From Actinomadura hibisca NBRC 15177 (lineage in GTDB: Bacteria; Actinomycetota; Actinomycetes; Streptosporangiales; Streptosporangiaceae), in NCBI RefSeq assembly GCF_001552635.1, contig NZ_BCRO01000012.1:62001-126000 (forward strand): a stretch of DNA of 64,000 bases. Direction: 5' to 3'. Below, one piece after another: positions 35,507-44,414 of this stretch. A program made the translations under genes and the position numbers. Numbering within the stretch: the stretch's first letter is position 1; each line of letters begins with the position of its first letter. The notes under the pieces are model-generated. The model saw nothing but the letters and a program-made list of their open reading frames with translations, ran no database searches and was not told the DNA's origin.

Positions 35507-37405
35507 ATGGGGCCCGTGACCGACGCCGACCCCACCGCCACCGCCCTGTGCCGGCTGCTCGACCTGCTGGCACAGGGCGCTCCGGCGGAGGACTTCGGCG
35601 TCCCCGCCGCCGAGGCCCGCGCCGCCGGGGCCGGTCCCGCCGGGCAGGCGCTGGTGGAGCGGGCCGTCCGCACCGCCCTCGGCATCCGCAGCACCCTCCA
35701 GCAGCACCGGCGGCGCGAGACCGAGCTGGCCGCGCTGTTCGACACCGCCGGGGACCTCGCCGCGCTGCGCAACCTCGACGCCGTGCTGCGCGCGATCGTG
35801 CACCGCGCCCGCACCCTGCTCGGCACCGACGTCGCCTACCTGACGATGAACGACCCCGCCGCCGGTGACACCTTCATGCGTGTCACCGACGGCTCGGTGT
35901 CGGCGGCGTTCCAGCAGCTCAGGCTGGGCATGGGGGAGGGCCTGGGCGGGCTGGTCGCGCAGACCGCCCGCCCCTACGCCAGCACCGACTACCGCGTGGA
36001 CACCCGCTTCCGGCACACCACGACCATCGACCACGGCGTCGCCGAGGAGGGGCTGCGCGGCATCCTCGGCGTCCCGATGCGCGTGGGCACCCGCGTGATC
36101 GGCGTCCTGTACGCCGCCGACCGCACCCCGCGCGAGTTCGCGCCCGACGCCGTCGCGCTGCTGTCGTCGCTGGGCGACCACGCCGCCGTCGCCATCGACA
36201 ACGCCCGCCTGCTGGAGGAGACCCGCGCCGCGCTGGCGGAGCTGAACGCCGCCGGGGCCGCGATGAGCCGCACCGCCGAGACCCACGACCGGCTCACCGA
36301 CCTGGTGCTGCGCGGCGGCGACGTCCCCGAGGTGGCGCGCGAGATCGCCGTCCTGCTCGGCGGCGGCCTGGTCGTGCACGACGCCGACGGCACCGAGCTG
36401 GCGCGCGTGGACGCCGAGCCGTTCACCCCGCCCGCGCAGGGCGTGGCGGCCTCCCGCGCCAGCGGCCAGGCCGTCCCGGTGGACGGCACGTGGATCTACG
36501 CCGTGCTCGCCGGGCCCGAGCCGCTCGGCAGCATGGCGCTGCTCGGCCGCGCCGACCTGACCGACGGCGACCGCCGCCTGTTCGAGCGCGCGGGCCTGGT
36601 CACCGCGCTGCTGCTCCTGCTGCGCCGCTCGGTCGCCGAGGCCGAGGACCGCGTGCGCGGCGAGTTGCTGGGCGACCTGCTGACCGGCGGCGGCTCCGCC
36701 AGCCTGACGCTGCGCGCCCGCAAGCTCGGCATCACGCTGACCGCGCCGCACGCCGTCCTGGTCCTGCACTGCGACGCCGCGCGCCGCCCCCGCCTGCTCA
36801 CCGAGGCGGCCCGGCACGCCCGCGCGCTCGGCGGCCTGGCGGGCTCGCACAACGGCAACGTCACCCTGCTCGTCCCGGTGGCGGAACCGGGCCGCCTCGC
36901 GCGGCGGCTCGCCGCCGAGCTGAGCGAAACGCTGGCGACCCCCGTCACCGTGGGCGCCGCCGGGCCGGGCGACGGCCCCGGCGACATCCCGGCCGCCTAC
37001 GACGAGGCCCTGCGCTGCGTGCGGGCCCTGCACACCCTCGGCCGCACCGGCGAGGGCTCGGACCTGGCGTCGCTGGGGTTCCTCGGCGTCCTGCTGGGCG
37101 ACCGCGCCGACGTGCACGGCTACGTGCGGCGCGTCCTCGGCCCGGTGATCGACTACGACGCGCGGCGCGGCACCGAGCTGGTCCGCACGCTGGACGCCTA
37201 CCACGAGGGCGGCGCGTCGCCCTCGCGCGCCGGGCAGGCCCTCCACGTGCACGTCAACACGGTCGTGCAGCGCTTGGACCGGGTGCGGCAACTGCTGGGC
37301 GAGGACTGGAACACCCCGTCGCGCGCCCTGGAACTGCACCTCGCGCTCCGCCTCCACCGCCTCACCGGCGCTGCCGCCCGTTCCGAGCCGAATCCGCCGG
37401 ATTGA
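35507..37405 (+). CDS. PucR-family regulator with GAF domain
   Basis: 632 residues. Residues ~85-215 are a GAF sensor domain (GTDVAYLTMND to HAAVAIDNARLLEET); a GGDEF-like middle part follows; the C-terminal ~70 residues form the PucR helix-turn-helix (LDAYHEGGASPSRAGQALHVHVNTVVQRLDRV). It begins 11 bp after the transporter gene, so it likely senses the substrate or product and controls this operon. Confidence 0.88.
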   Translation: MGPVTDADPTATALCRLLDLLAQGAPAEDFGVPAAEARAAGAGPAGQALVERAVRTALGIRSTLQQHRRRETELAALFDTAGDLAALRNLDAVLRAIVHRARTLLGTDVAYLTMNDPAAGDTFMRVTDGSVSAAFQQLRLGMGEGLGGLVAQTARPYASTDYRVDTRFRHTTTIDHGVAEEGLRGILGVPMRVGTRVIGVLYAADRTPREFAPDAVALLSSLGDHAAVAIDNARLLEETRAALAELNAAGAAMSRTAETHDRLTDLVLRGGDVPEVAREIAVLLGGGLVVHDADGTELARVDAEPFTPPAQGVAASRASGQAVPVDGTWIYAVLAGPEPLGSMALLGRADLTDGDRRLFERAGLVTALLLLLRRSVAEAEDRVRGELLGDLLTGGGSASLTLRARKLGITLTAPHAVLVLHCDAARRPRLLTEAARHARALGGLAGSHNGNVTLLVPVAEPGRLARRLAAELSETLATPVTVGAAGPGDGPGDIPAAYDEALRCVRALHTLGRTGEGSDLASLGFLGVLLGDRADVHGYVRRVLGPVIDYDARRGTELVRTLDAYHEGGASPSRAGQALHVHVNTVVQRLDRVRQLLGEDWNTPSRALELHLALRLHRLTGAAARSEPNPPD

Positions 37406-37524
37406 CCGCGCCGCACCGAGGGTAAAGATGAACGGAGCCCGTCCCGACGGGGGCGGCGACCCACGGCGGGTGGTCACTCCAGACCCCGGTGTCACCGGCT
37501 TCGAACGACTCGGAGCGGTACGAC

Positions 37525-38145
37525 ATGCAAGATCATCTTTTGCTGACCGCCACCTGCCGCGCCCTGGCGGACCCGGGGCCGCAGGCCCTGCGGATCGACC
37601 TGCCGCCCGAGGTCCTGGCCCGGGTCGCGAAGGCCGCCGCGCTCGCCGGGACGAGCGTCCGGGAGTACGTGCTGGAGGCGGTGGCGGCGCGGATCCGGCA
37701 GGACGCGCGCGCGGACGGCGACGGCTCGGCGGGCGTCCCGCGTCCGGTGCGCGACCGGAACCTGCGGCGGCGCACCTGGGAGCTGGCCTGGGACGACACC
37801 GCCGCCGCGCAGGCCCGCGCGCTGGTCCGCGAGGCCCTGGACGGCCGGGGCGCCGGCCCGGACGCCGACGCCGCGATGGTCATGGTCAGCGAGCTGGTGA
37901 CCAACGCGTTCCGGCACGGCGCGCGCCCCATCCTGCTGGGACTCGCCCTGGGCGAGGACACCGTGCACTGCCACGTCGGCGACGGCAACCCGGCCCCGCC
38001 CGTGCCCGGCACGCCGGAGACCGACGACGAGAACGGGCGCGGCCTGTGGCTGATCGCCGGGATGGCGAACTCCTACGGCTGGTACCCGGCGGTCCCCGGA
38101 AAGGTCGTGTGGTTCTCCCGTCGGCTGGCCGCCGCCGACCCCTAG
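37525..38145 (+). CDS. Ribbon-helix-helix / HATPase (RsbW-like) fusion
   Basis: 206 residues. Residues ~22-58 (LRIDLPPEVLARVAKAAALAGTSVREYVLEAVAARI) have the strand-helix-helix pattern of an Arc/CopG-type DNA-binding domain. From ~85 it is a GHKL ATPase of the anti-sigma/serine-kinase type: the N box ELVTNAFRHGA, a G1-like VGDGNP segment and the G2 box NGRGLWLIAGMANSYGW. ATG at 37525 with GGAG 9 nt upstream; a GTG at 37489 would add 12 residues. The STAS gene 240 bp downstream fits a partner-switching pair. Confidence 0.75.
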   Translation: MQDHLLLTATCRALADPGPQALRIDLPPEVLARVAKAAALAGTSVREYVLEAVAARIRQDARADGDGSAGVPRPVRDRNLRRRTWELAWDDTAAAQARALVREALDGRGAGPDADAAMVMVSELVTNAFRHGARPILLGLALGEDTVHCHVGDGNPAPPVPGTPETDDENGRGLWLIAGMANSYGWYPAVPGKVVWFSRRLAAADP

Positions 38146-38386
38146 CGCGAGCCGCCGCCAGAGGTTCCTGCACAAGGACGGGCAATGCGGAGCGTTCCAT
38201 CCGGCCATAACCCCGCGCCGCTGACCGGGGGCGCGTAACCTAGGGGGTGCGGCCCCGTACGCATTGTGAACGACATCGCTTTCGCGATCTTCCGTGCCGT
38301 CCAGACCCCGCGTCACGCAGATCGGCTTCGACCGTGCTCCCCCCCCCGCGCGGTGACACCGGATCTGAGACCCCGGGAGAAGACCC

Positions 38387-38698
38387 ATGGAAGCCCTGAC
38401 CGTGCGGCTCAGCCGCCTGGACGGCACCGTCACCATGACGGTGCGCGGCGACCTCGACATGGCGACCGTGGCCCTGCTGCGCCGCCGCGCCGACCACCTG
38501 CTGCTCCGGCGCGACGGCGACCGGCCGCGGATCGTCATCGAGCTGAGCGGCCTGACCTTCATCGACGCCACCGGCCTCGGCGCGCTGATCGCGCTGCGCG
38601 GGCGCACCGCGCGCGGCCGTCCCGCGCTGACGGTGGCCGGGAGGCCGCCGTGCCTGACGCGGCTGCTGAACGCGCTGGGGATGGCCGACGACTGGTGA
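38387..38698 (+). CDS. STAS-domain anti-sigma factor antagonist
   Basis: 103 residues forming a complete STAS domain: VTMTVRGDLDMATVALLRRR, then VIELSGLTFIDATGLGALIAL with the phosphorylatable-serine region (here DATGLG, Thr instead of the usual Ser). In RsbV-type proteins this residue is phosphorylated by the HATPase partner. Threonine can still accept phosphate. The likely partner is the HATPase upstream. The gap 38146-38386 contains a run of nine C residues (38339-38347). Confidence 0.88.
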   Translation: MEALTVRLSRLDGTVTMTVRGDLDMATVALLRRRADHLLLRRDGDRPRIVIELSGLTFIDATGLGALIALRGRTARGRPALTVAGRPPCLTRLLNALGMADDW

Positions 38699-38714
38699 CG
38701 GCGCGGGCCGTCCC

Positions 38715-39101
38715 TCAGCCCTCCCGGCACGGGAAGCGGAACGAGTGGGTGAACCCGGTCGGCGGCCTGCCCGGCCGGGTCCGCGACCCGTAGGTGACGG
38801 CCACGACGCCGATGAGCGAGGGCGCGTGCTCCCCGCCGACGCCGTAGACCTCGCACAGCAGCAGCCGGACCGGCCGCACCACCCGCATGCGCAGCTCCAG
38901 CCCGGCGGGCGCGGCGGCGGTGACCAGGCCGCCGAGCTGGGCGAGCACGTCGTCGGCGACGGCGGTCAGCCCCCAGTTCCGCAACCGCCCGCGCACCGCG
39001 CGCCGGGCCCGGGACAGCGCGGCGCGCCCGCCGGGCGAGCGCCAGCTGTCGGCGAGGACCTCGGGTTCCGCGCGGTCGTCGGCCACCATCGGCTCGGACA
39101 A
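38715..39101 (-). CDS. Degenerate HATPase-like protein
   Basis: 128 residues from a TTG start (39099-39101) with AGGAGG 5 nt upstream; an ATG at 39089 is the alternative. The pattern [58 protein letters not shown] resembles the actinomycete single-domain anti-sigma HATPases, but the N-box asparagine and the G boxes are missing and about 30 residues are absent. It may be an inactive partner of the neighbouring switch or a relict. Confidence 0.55.
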   Translation of the reverse strand: MSEPMVADDRAEPEVLADSWRSPGGRAALSRARRAVRGRLRNWGLTAVADDVLAQLGGLVTAAAPAGLELRMRVVRPVRLLLCEVYGVGGEHAPSLIGVVAVTYGSRTRPGRPPTGFTHSFRFPCREG

Positions 39102-39287
39102 CGCCGCCTCCTCAGCTCGTGTTCTCAGCGGCGGCGAACCGCCGGGGACGGGCGCGACAGGCCCCTTCTACCCGCTGGAAACCGATCGAAGACACTTGTC
39201 GGGGGTCCGGCCGGACCGGGGCGGCGGCCGTGCCCGGCGGCGCGCCGAGTACGGTCGCAGCAGGTGGTGTCCGAGCGAGGAGCGCGC

Positions 39288-40016
39288 ATGAGTGGCCGTC
39301 CCGGTGACGCCGCCCCCGTCCCGTCCACGTCGCGGGAAGCGGAGGCGGCGGAGGACGCGCCGTCCAGGGGCGCCCTGGTGAAGCTGCTCGCCTTCGCCGC
39401 GGTGCTGGTCGGGCTCGGCGTCCTGATGGCGCTGGGCGGCGGCGGGCTCTGGGACGACATCAGCTCGTGGGTGGACTCGCTCGGTTTCTGGGGGCCGCTG
39501 GTCTTCATGGTGTGTTACGCGCTGGCGGTGTCGGCGCTGATACCCGGTTCCGTGCTGAACGCGTCCGCCGGAGCGCTTTTCGGTGTCGCCCTGGGGTCGG
39601 CGGCGGTGCTCGTCGGAGCCACGGCGGGCGCGGCGCTCTCGTTCGGCCTGGCGAGGCTGCTGGGACGTCCGGCGGTGGCCCGCTACACCGGGTCGGGACG
39701 GCTCGCGCGGCTGGAGGCGTACCTGTCGCGCCGCGGCTTCGAGTCGATCCTGGTGCTGCGCATGGTGTCGCTGTTCCCGTTCGGCGCGGTCAACTACGGG
39801 GCGGGGGTGGCCGGGGTGCGGTTCGCCCCGTACATGGCGGGCACCGCGCTCGGGATCGTGCCGGGCACGCTCGTGTACGTCGGACTCGGCAGCGCGCTCA
39901 GGGAGCCGGGGTCTCCGCTGGTCTGGATCGCGCCGGTGGGCCTTGTGGTCCTGAGCGCGGGCGGCTGGTGGGCGTCACGACTGGTCCGCGCGCGGGCGGC
40001 TGGTTCCGACGCCTAG
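39288..40016 (+). CDS. TVP38/TMEM64 (DedA-like) membrane protein
   Basis: 242 residues. A ~30-residue acidic cytoplasmic tail, then about six hydrophobic segments. The SNARE-assoc/VTT core is visible as LIPGSVLNASAGALFGVALG..GAALSFGLARLLGR and RMVSLFPFGAVNYGAGVAGV. Members act as lipid scramblases or transporters in other organisms. GAGGAG before the ATG at 39288. Tail-to-tail 4-nt overlap with the DoxX gene. Confidence 0.85.
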   Translation: MSGRPGDAAPVPSTSREAEAAEDAPSRGALVKLLAFAAVLVGLGVLMALGGGGLWDDISSWVDSLGFWGPLVFMVCYALAVSALIPGSVLNASAGALFGVALGSAAVLVGATAGAALSFGLARLLGRPAVARYTGSGRLARLEAYLSRRGFESILVLRMVSLFPFGAVNYGAGVAGVRFAPYMAGTALGIVPGTLVYVGLGSALREPGSPLVWIAPVGLVVLSAGGWWASRLVRARAAGSDA

Positions 40017-40531
40017 CGCGCGGCCAACGAGGAACTGCGCGAGGACTCCTCCTGATCCGCCCGCCCGTCCGACCGGGCACACCAGAGGGCGACCGCGATG
40101 AAGACGAGCTGCTCGGGAATCCTGAACCACAGGGGCGTGGCCGGATCGCCGTTCAGCGGGACGTCCTCGATCGCCGCGTAGACGTTCGCCGGGAACATCA
40201 CCACGAACAGCACGACGAGGCCGATCCCCGCGACGGGCCGGGTCGCCGTGCGCACCAGCCCCAGCGCGCCGAGCAGCTCCAGGACGCCGGTCGCGTAGAC
40301 CATCAGGTCCGGGAACGGCACGAACGGCGGGACCATCGCCGTCATGTCGGCGTGGCTGGGCATCACCGTGACGCTGTCGGGCATGAAGTGCGCGGTGCCG
40401 GTGCAGACGAGCATGGCCGCCAGCGCGTGCGCCCCGCTGACCCGCCAGGTGGCGAACCGGGCGACGCCGAGCAGCCCGAGCAGGCGGAAGCCGAGCCAGG
40501 GGCCGAACAGCAGCAGGAGGGTGTCGAACAT
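40013..40531 (-). CDS. DoxX-like membrane protein
   Basis: 172 residues, four hydrophobic helices. TGTAHFMPDSVTVMPSHADM and YATGVLELLGALGLV are DoxX/DUF-type signatures. ATG 40529-40531 has AAGGA 7 nt upstream; a second ATG 6 bp earlier is too close to that site. It directly follows the VOC gene on the minus strand and is probably cotranscribed. Confidence 0.82.
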   Translation of the reverse strand: MFDTLLLLFGPWLGFRLLGLLGVARFATWRVSGAHALAAMLVCTGTAHFMPDSVTVMPSHADMTAMVPPFVPFPDLMVYATGVLELLGALGLVRTATRPVAGIGLVVLFVVMFPANVYAAIEDVPLNGDPATPLWFRIPEQLVFIAVALWCARSDGRADQEESSRSSSLAAR

Positions 40532-40533
40532 GG

Positions 40534-41415
40534 TCATCCTTCGGTGCGGTGGTGGGCGGTGAAGAACAACCCGGCGCCCCAGGCGTCGCGGGCGGAGACG
40601 AAGAAGCCGCCGCCGGCCTCGCGGGTCGCGGTGCCGCCGTCCTCGACGAGCGCGCGGGCGGCGGCGACGTCGTCCACCGCGATGGTCATGGCGGCCGGGT
40701 AGGAGGCGGCCGGGACGGGCTCGCCGGGCAGGGCCTCCGCCGCGTCCGAGGCCCGGACGATCTCCAGACGTCCGGCCGCCAGTTCCAGGACCGTGCGCGG
40801 CCCCTGCCGTTCGGGCGCGGTCTGGAGAATGCGGGCGTACCGGGCCGTGACCGCCGCGAACTCGGCGTCGGCAACGACGATCAGCACCGCCTCCAGGGCG
40901 CGGGCCCCGTTGGGATGGCGCAGGTAGCGCGGCTGATGCACGTAGCGGCGGGTGAGGTGCTGGGCGAACCCCACGTACGCCTCGGGCGTCGAGCGCGGAT
41001 CGAGGTGGACGGCGCGGGCGCGCATGGTGCGGGTGCCGTCCTCGGTCTCGACGTCGCGTTCCAGGTCCAGGACGCCGGAGGTGCGCAGCCCGGCGTCGGC
41101 CAGCCGCCGGTCGGTGGCCTCGGCGTCGCCGGTGTCGAAGTTGAGCAGCCGGAATCCGTCGGCCATCGCCTTGGTGCGCCAGGGGTCGGGCGCGGACCCG
41201 TCCACGATGCCCAGCAGTTCGATGTAGGCCCCGCCGAACAGGGCGCAGCGGTTGGCCGTGCAACCGGGGACCGGCGGCTCGCCGGGGCGCTCGTTCAGCA
41301 GGTGCCGGGAGCGGGGGCTCAGGGTGAAGCCGAGCGAGGTGTAGGCGCGTTCCAGCCCGTCCAGATCGCGGGTCACGATGCCGGTGTGGTGGAAGCCGTG
41401 GATGTCGCGGGTCAT
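40534..41415 (-). CDS. VOC (glyoxalase-like) protein, two modules
   Basis: 293 residues. First module starts GFHHTGIVTRDLDGLERAYTSLGF; a second, weaker module begins near LEAVLIVVADAEFAAVTARYARIL. The layout matches the Glyoxalase_3/VOC proteins of ~290 residues. Metal ligands are not fully assignable. Substrate unknown. The ATG has no ribosome-binding site, so the transcript may be leaderless. Divergent from the Lrp gene, 85 bp away. Confidence 0.8.
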   Translation of the reverse strand: MTRDIHGFHHTGIVTRDLDGLERAYTSLGFTLSPRSRHLLNERPGEPPVPGCTANRCALFGGAYIELLGIVDGSAPDPWRTKAMADGFRLLNFDTGDAEATDRRLADAGLRTSGVLDLERDVETEDGTRTMRARAVHLDPRSTPEAYVGFAQHLTRRYVHQPRYLRHPNGARALEAVLIVVADAEFAAVTARYARILQTAPERQGPRTVLELAAGRLEIVRASDAAEALPGEPVPAASYPAAMTIAVDDVAAARALVEDGGTATREAGGGFFVSARDAWGAGLFFTAHHRTEG

Positions 41416-41460
41416 GCGCCGATGCTGGACCGGCCACCGCCGTCCAGTCCCGAACGAACG

Positions 41461-41472
41461 CGGCGTACGCCG
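41461..41472. promoter_or_regulatory. Perfect 12-bp palindrome, operator candidate
   Basis: CGGCGTACGCCG lies midway between the divergent VOC and Lrp genes. Lrp regulators commonly control the divergent neighbour and themselves, so this is a candidate Lrp site. Confidence 0.45.
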
Positions 41473-41500
41473 TTATCCGACACCGATCTACCATCATGAG

Positions 41501-42448
41501 GTGGATTCGGTCAGGCTCGAACAGGTCGATCTGCAACTGCTGCACGCGCTCCACCTCGACGGGCGCGCGCCGTTCAGCCGGATCGCCGAGGTCCTGGGCG
41601 TTTCCGACCGCACGGCCGCCCGCCGCTTCGCGCGGCTGCGCGCCACCGGCACGGCCCGCGTCACGGCCGTGCTCGACAGCCGCGGCACCGGCCACGCCGA
41701 GTGGCTGGTGCGCCTGCGCGTCCGGCCCGCCGGGGCCGCCGCCCTGGCCCGGACGCTGGCGCGGCGGCCCGACACCGCCTGGGTGACCGTGCTGTCGAGC
41801 GGCACCGAGATCGTCTGCATCCTGCGCGTCCCGGCCGGGCACGCGGCCCCGCTGGCGGCGCTGGCCCGCCACCCCCACATCCTCGACGTGCAGGCGTACG
41901 GGCTGCTGCGGCACCTGATGGACGGCCGCTGGTTCGGCCGGACGTCGGCGCTCGACGGCGAGCAGGTCGCCGCGCTCCGGCCGCCGCCCGGCGACGCCGC
42001 CCCCGTCGTCCTGACCGATCTCGACCGGCGGCTGCTCCCTGCCCTCGCCGCCGACGGCCGCGCCGCCTACCCGCGCCTGGCAGGCCACGTCGGCTGGTCG
42101 GAGTCGGCGGTGCGTCGGCGGCTGGAGGAGCTGCGCCGCTCCGGCACGCTCCGCTTCGACGTCGAGATCGATCCGGCGGCGCTCGGCTTCCCGACGCAGT
42201 GCCTGCTCTGGCTGACCGTCGCCCCCGCCCGGCTCGCCGCCACCGCCCGCGCCCTGGCCGCCGACGCCGAGACGGCCTTCGTCGGCGCGACCACCGGCCC
42301 GCACAACCTGCTCGCCATCGCCGTCTGCCGCGACGAGGACGCCCTCTACGCCTACCTCAGCGAGCGGATCGGAGCCCTCGACGGCGTCGGGCGCGTGGAG
42401 ACGAGCCCGATCACCTCCTACACCAAACGCGTCGCCCCGCTCGGCTGA
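41501..42448 (+). CDS. Lrp/AsnC regulator with two modules
   Basis: 315 residues, twice the usual size. Two tandem HTH + RAM units: LDLQ-type start VDLQLLHALHLDGRAPFSRIAEVLGVSDRTAARR, then TDLDRRLLPALAADGRAAYPRLAGHVGWSESAVRRR. The GTG at 41501 is preceded by TACCAT 7 nt upstream and no ribosome-binding site, which suggests leaderless translation. Likely controls the divergent VOC/DoxX pair. Confidence 0.87.
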   Translation: MDSVRLEQVDLQLLHALHLDGRAPFSRIAEVLGVSDRTAARRFARLRATGTARVTAVLDSRGTGHAEWLVRLRVRPAGAAALARTLARRPDTAWVTVLSSGTEIVCILRVPAGHAAPLAALARHPHILDVQAYGLLRHLMDGRWFGRTSALDGEQVAALRPPPGDAAPVVLTDLDRRLLPALAADGRAAYPRLAGHVGWSESAVRRRLEELRRSGTLRFDVEIDPAALGFPTQCLLWLTVAPARLAATARALAADAETAFVGATTGPHNLLAIAVCRDEDALYAYLSERIGALDGVGRVETSPITSYTKRVAPLG

Positions 42449-42632
42449 GCGGCCCGGCGGCCCGTCCGGCAGGCGCGTTCCCGTCCCCGTAAAGCGCAGG
42501 TCAGCCGGTATTTACGCCTGCCCGGAAAAATCGCCTGACAGTCTGACAACACCGTTTCTCTTGTGGACCTCTGGGCCATCCGTGACGTTTGTGTCGTCTC
42601 GATCAGCTTCCCGCCAGCAAACAGGAGAAACG

Positions 42633-43469
42633 ATGAAGTCGCCCGCATACGCCGCAGCCGTCCTGTCGGCCGTCCTGCTCGCTTCCCTGACCGAGGCGTC
42701 CGGGACGGCGGCGGCCGCCGAGAAGGCCGTCCCGTCCGTGAACATGGAAGCGGTCGTCAAGGCGGCCCAGATCGACCCGCGCCGCCCCGACCAGACGCTG
42801 ACACCCGGCGCGAAGGCCAGCGTGCTCCTCGTCGAGCAGGCGCTACGCGACCGGAAACTGCTCGACGCCAAATGGGTGGACGGGTACTTCGGCACCACGA
42901 CGGTCGCCGCCTACGCCAAGTACCAGAAGTCGCTCGGCTACACCGGACTCCAGGCCAACGGGCTGCCGGGCAAGACCTCCCTCACCCAGCTGGGGACGAA
43001 CCGCTTCACCGTCACCCGCGCCATCGGACCGGGCGCCAAGGTGACCAGCGGCGGCTTCACCCTCAACACCCGCACGCGGGACATGCTCGCCGAGGCCAAG
43101 AAGTTGTTCGGCGGCAGCCTCGTACTGGAGCAGGGCTCCTACAACCCCGGCGGCGACCCCACGTCGGCGGGCACCCACGACGGCGGCGGCGTCGTCGACA
43201 TCTCGGTCCAGGGGATGAGCGCGACCACCCGCACCAACGCCGCCCGCGCGCTACGCCGCGTCGGCTTCGCGGCGTGGGTCCGCAGCCCCCAGCAAGGCAA
43301 CTGGCCGTGGCACATCCACGCCACCGCCATCAGCGACACCGACCTGTCCACGCAGGCGCAGCAGCAGGTCGGCGACTACTACCTCGGTCTGAACGGGCTC
43401 GCCAACCACGGCCCCGACGACGGCCCGAAGGTGACCATCCGCACCTGGGAGGAGTACCGGGCCGGCTGA
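42633..43469 (+). CDS. Secreted peptidoglycan-binding protein with M15-like peptidase domain
   Basis: 278 residues. Signal peptide (MKSPAYAAAVLSAVLLASL, cleavage near AAA-EK). Residues ~50-125 are a PG_binding_1 domain (GAKASVLLVEQALRDRKLLDAKWVDGYFGTTTVAAYAKYQKSLG). The C-terminal part has HxxxxxxD (THDGGGVVDI) and WHIH, the zinc pattern of M15/VanY-like D,D-peptidases. CAGGAG lies upstream of the ATG. First of three wall-enzyme genes in a row. Confidence 0.85.
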   Translation: MKSPAYAAAVLSAVLLASLTEASGTAAAAEKAVPSVNMEAVVKAAQIDPRRPDQTLTPGAKASVLLVEQALRDRKLLDAKWVDGYFGTTTVAAYAKYQKSLGYTGLQANGLPGKTSLTQLGTNRFTVTRAIGPGAKVTSGGFTLNTRTRDMLAEAKKLFGGSLVLEQGSYNPGGDPTSAGTHDGGGVVDISVQGMSATTRTNAARALRRVGFAAWVRSPQQGNWPWHIHATAISDTDLSTQAQQQVGDYYLGLNGLANHGPDDGPKVTIRTWEEYRAG

Positions 43470-43509
43470 CCCCTCCGACATCCACGCTCCCACAGCGAAG
43501 GAGAACGGC

Positions 43510-44397
43510 ATGAAGACGCTCAACAAGATCCTCACCGGGACGACCGCGGCGCTGGCGCTGGGCGGGGCGGTGCTCGCCACCGCGTCGCCCGCCTCGGCGG
43601 CGACCAGGAACGGCACCTGCGAGAGCGGCGAGTTCTGCTACTACTACAACAGCGGGAACCAGGGCTCGGTCTCGGACTTCACGGGCTCGGTCTCCGACTA
43701 CGGGACCACGCAGCCCTCGTGCTTCGACTTCAAGGGCGCGGGTGCGGGCAAGGGCCTGTGCGTCAAGAACCAGGCGGCCTCGGTCTGGAACCGGTCGAGC
43801 AAGACGGTCCGCGTCTACTTCAACAGCGGCTACGGGGGCAGCTACCAGGACTTCGCGGCCGGGGCCAAGGGCAACCTGAACTCCACCCTGAAGAACCAGA
43901 ACGCCTCCCACGAGTTCGGGCCGACCGCGCGCACGAACCTGTCGCGCGGCCTGTACACGCTCACCGGAGGCCGCATCACCTGCGGCTTCGACGGCTACAC
44001 CACCACCCCCGGGCGGCACGAGGGCATCGACATCGCCCGCGGCATCGGCTCCGACGTCCGCGCCCTGACCAGCGGCCAGGTCATCTCCGTCGTCCGCGGG
44101 GCCACCGGCCGGGCCGGGCTGTCCACGATCGCCGTCTACAACGCCTCGCTGAACAAGACGGTGATCTACCTGCACTCCGCCCCGCGCTCCTCGCTGAGCG
44201 TGGGCCAGAACGTCAGCCGCGGCCAGGTCATCGCCGACGAGTCGTGGCACGGCGTGTCGTCCAGCGCGTCCGCGCACACCCACGTGGAGATGCGGATCGG
44301 CAAGCAGACCCGCGCGGCCAAGAGCGTCGACGACCCGCACCTGGACAACCCGAACCCGACCTCGTTCTGGAACTCCCAGGGCTACAACGTCCGCTAG
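43510..44397 (+). CDS. Secreted M23 peptidase with N-terminal I36-like module
   Basis: 295 residues. Signal peptide ending ASPASAA; residues ~32-135 are a peptidase inhibitor I36-type module (GTCESGEFCYYYNSGNQGS..). The C-terminal domain has the M23 zinc motifs HEGID and HTHVEM with a VRALTSGQVISV beta strand, giving a lysostaphin-type endopeptidase. The I36 module is almost identical to that of the next gene. 40 bp after the M15-like gene. Confidence 0.9.
   Translation: MKTLNKILTGTTAALALGGAVLATASPASAATRNGTCESGEFCYYYNSGNQGSVSDFTGSVSDYGTTQPSCFDFKGAGAGKGLCVKNQAASVWNRSSKTVRVYFNSGYGGSYQDFAAGAKGNLNSTLKNQNASHEFGPTARTNLSRGLYTLTGGRITCGFDGYTTTPGRHEGIDIARGIGSDVRALTSGQVISVVRGATGRAGLSTIAVYNASLNKTVIYLHSAPRSSLSVGQNVSRGQVIADESWHGVSSSASAHTHVEMRIGKQTRAAKSVDDPHLDNPNPTSFWNSQGYNVR
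43624..43917 (+). repeat. I36 module repeat, copy 1
   Basis: A 294-bp segment repeated in direct orientation 902 bp downstream with only scattered base changes. Encodes the cysteine-containing I36-like module. Confidence 0.85.
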
Positions 44398-44414
44398 CGG
44401 CGAGGGAGAGCAGC

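Noticed and set aside
38339-38347. Run of nine C as a phase-variation tract
   Set aside because: It is in a non-coding gap 40 bp before the STAS gene; homopolymers of this kind are common at this G+C content, and no reading frame depends on it.
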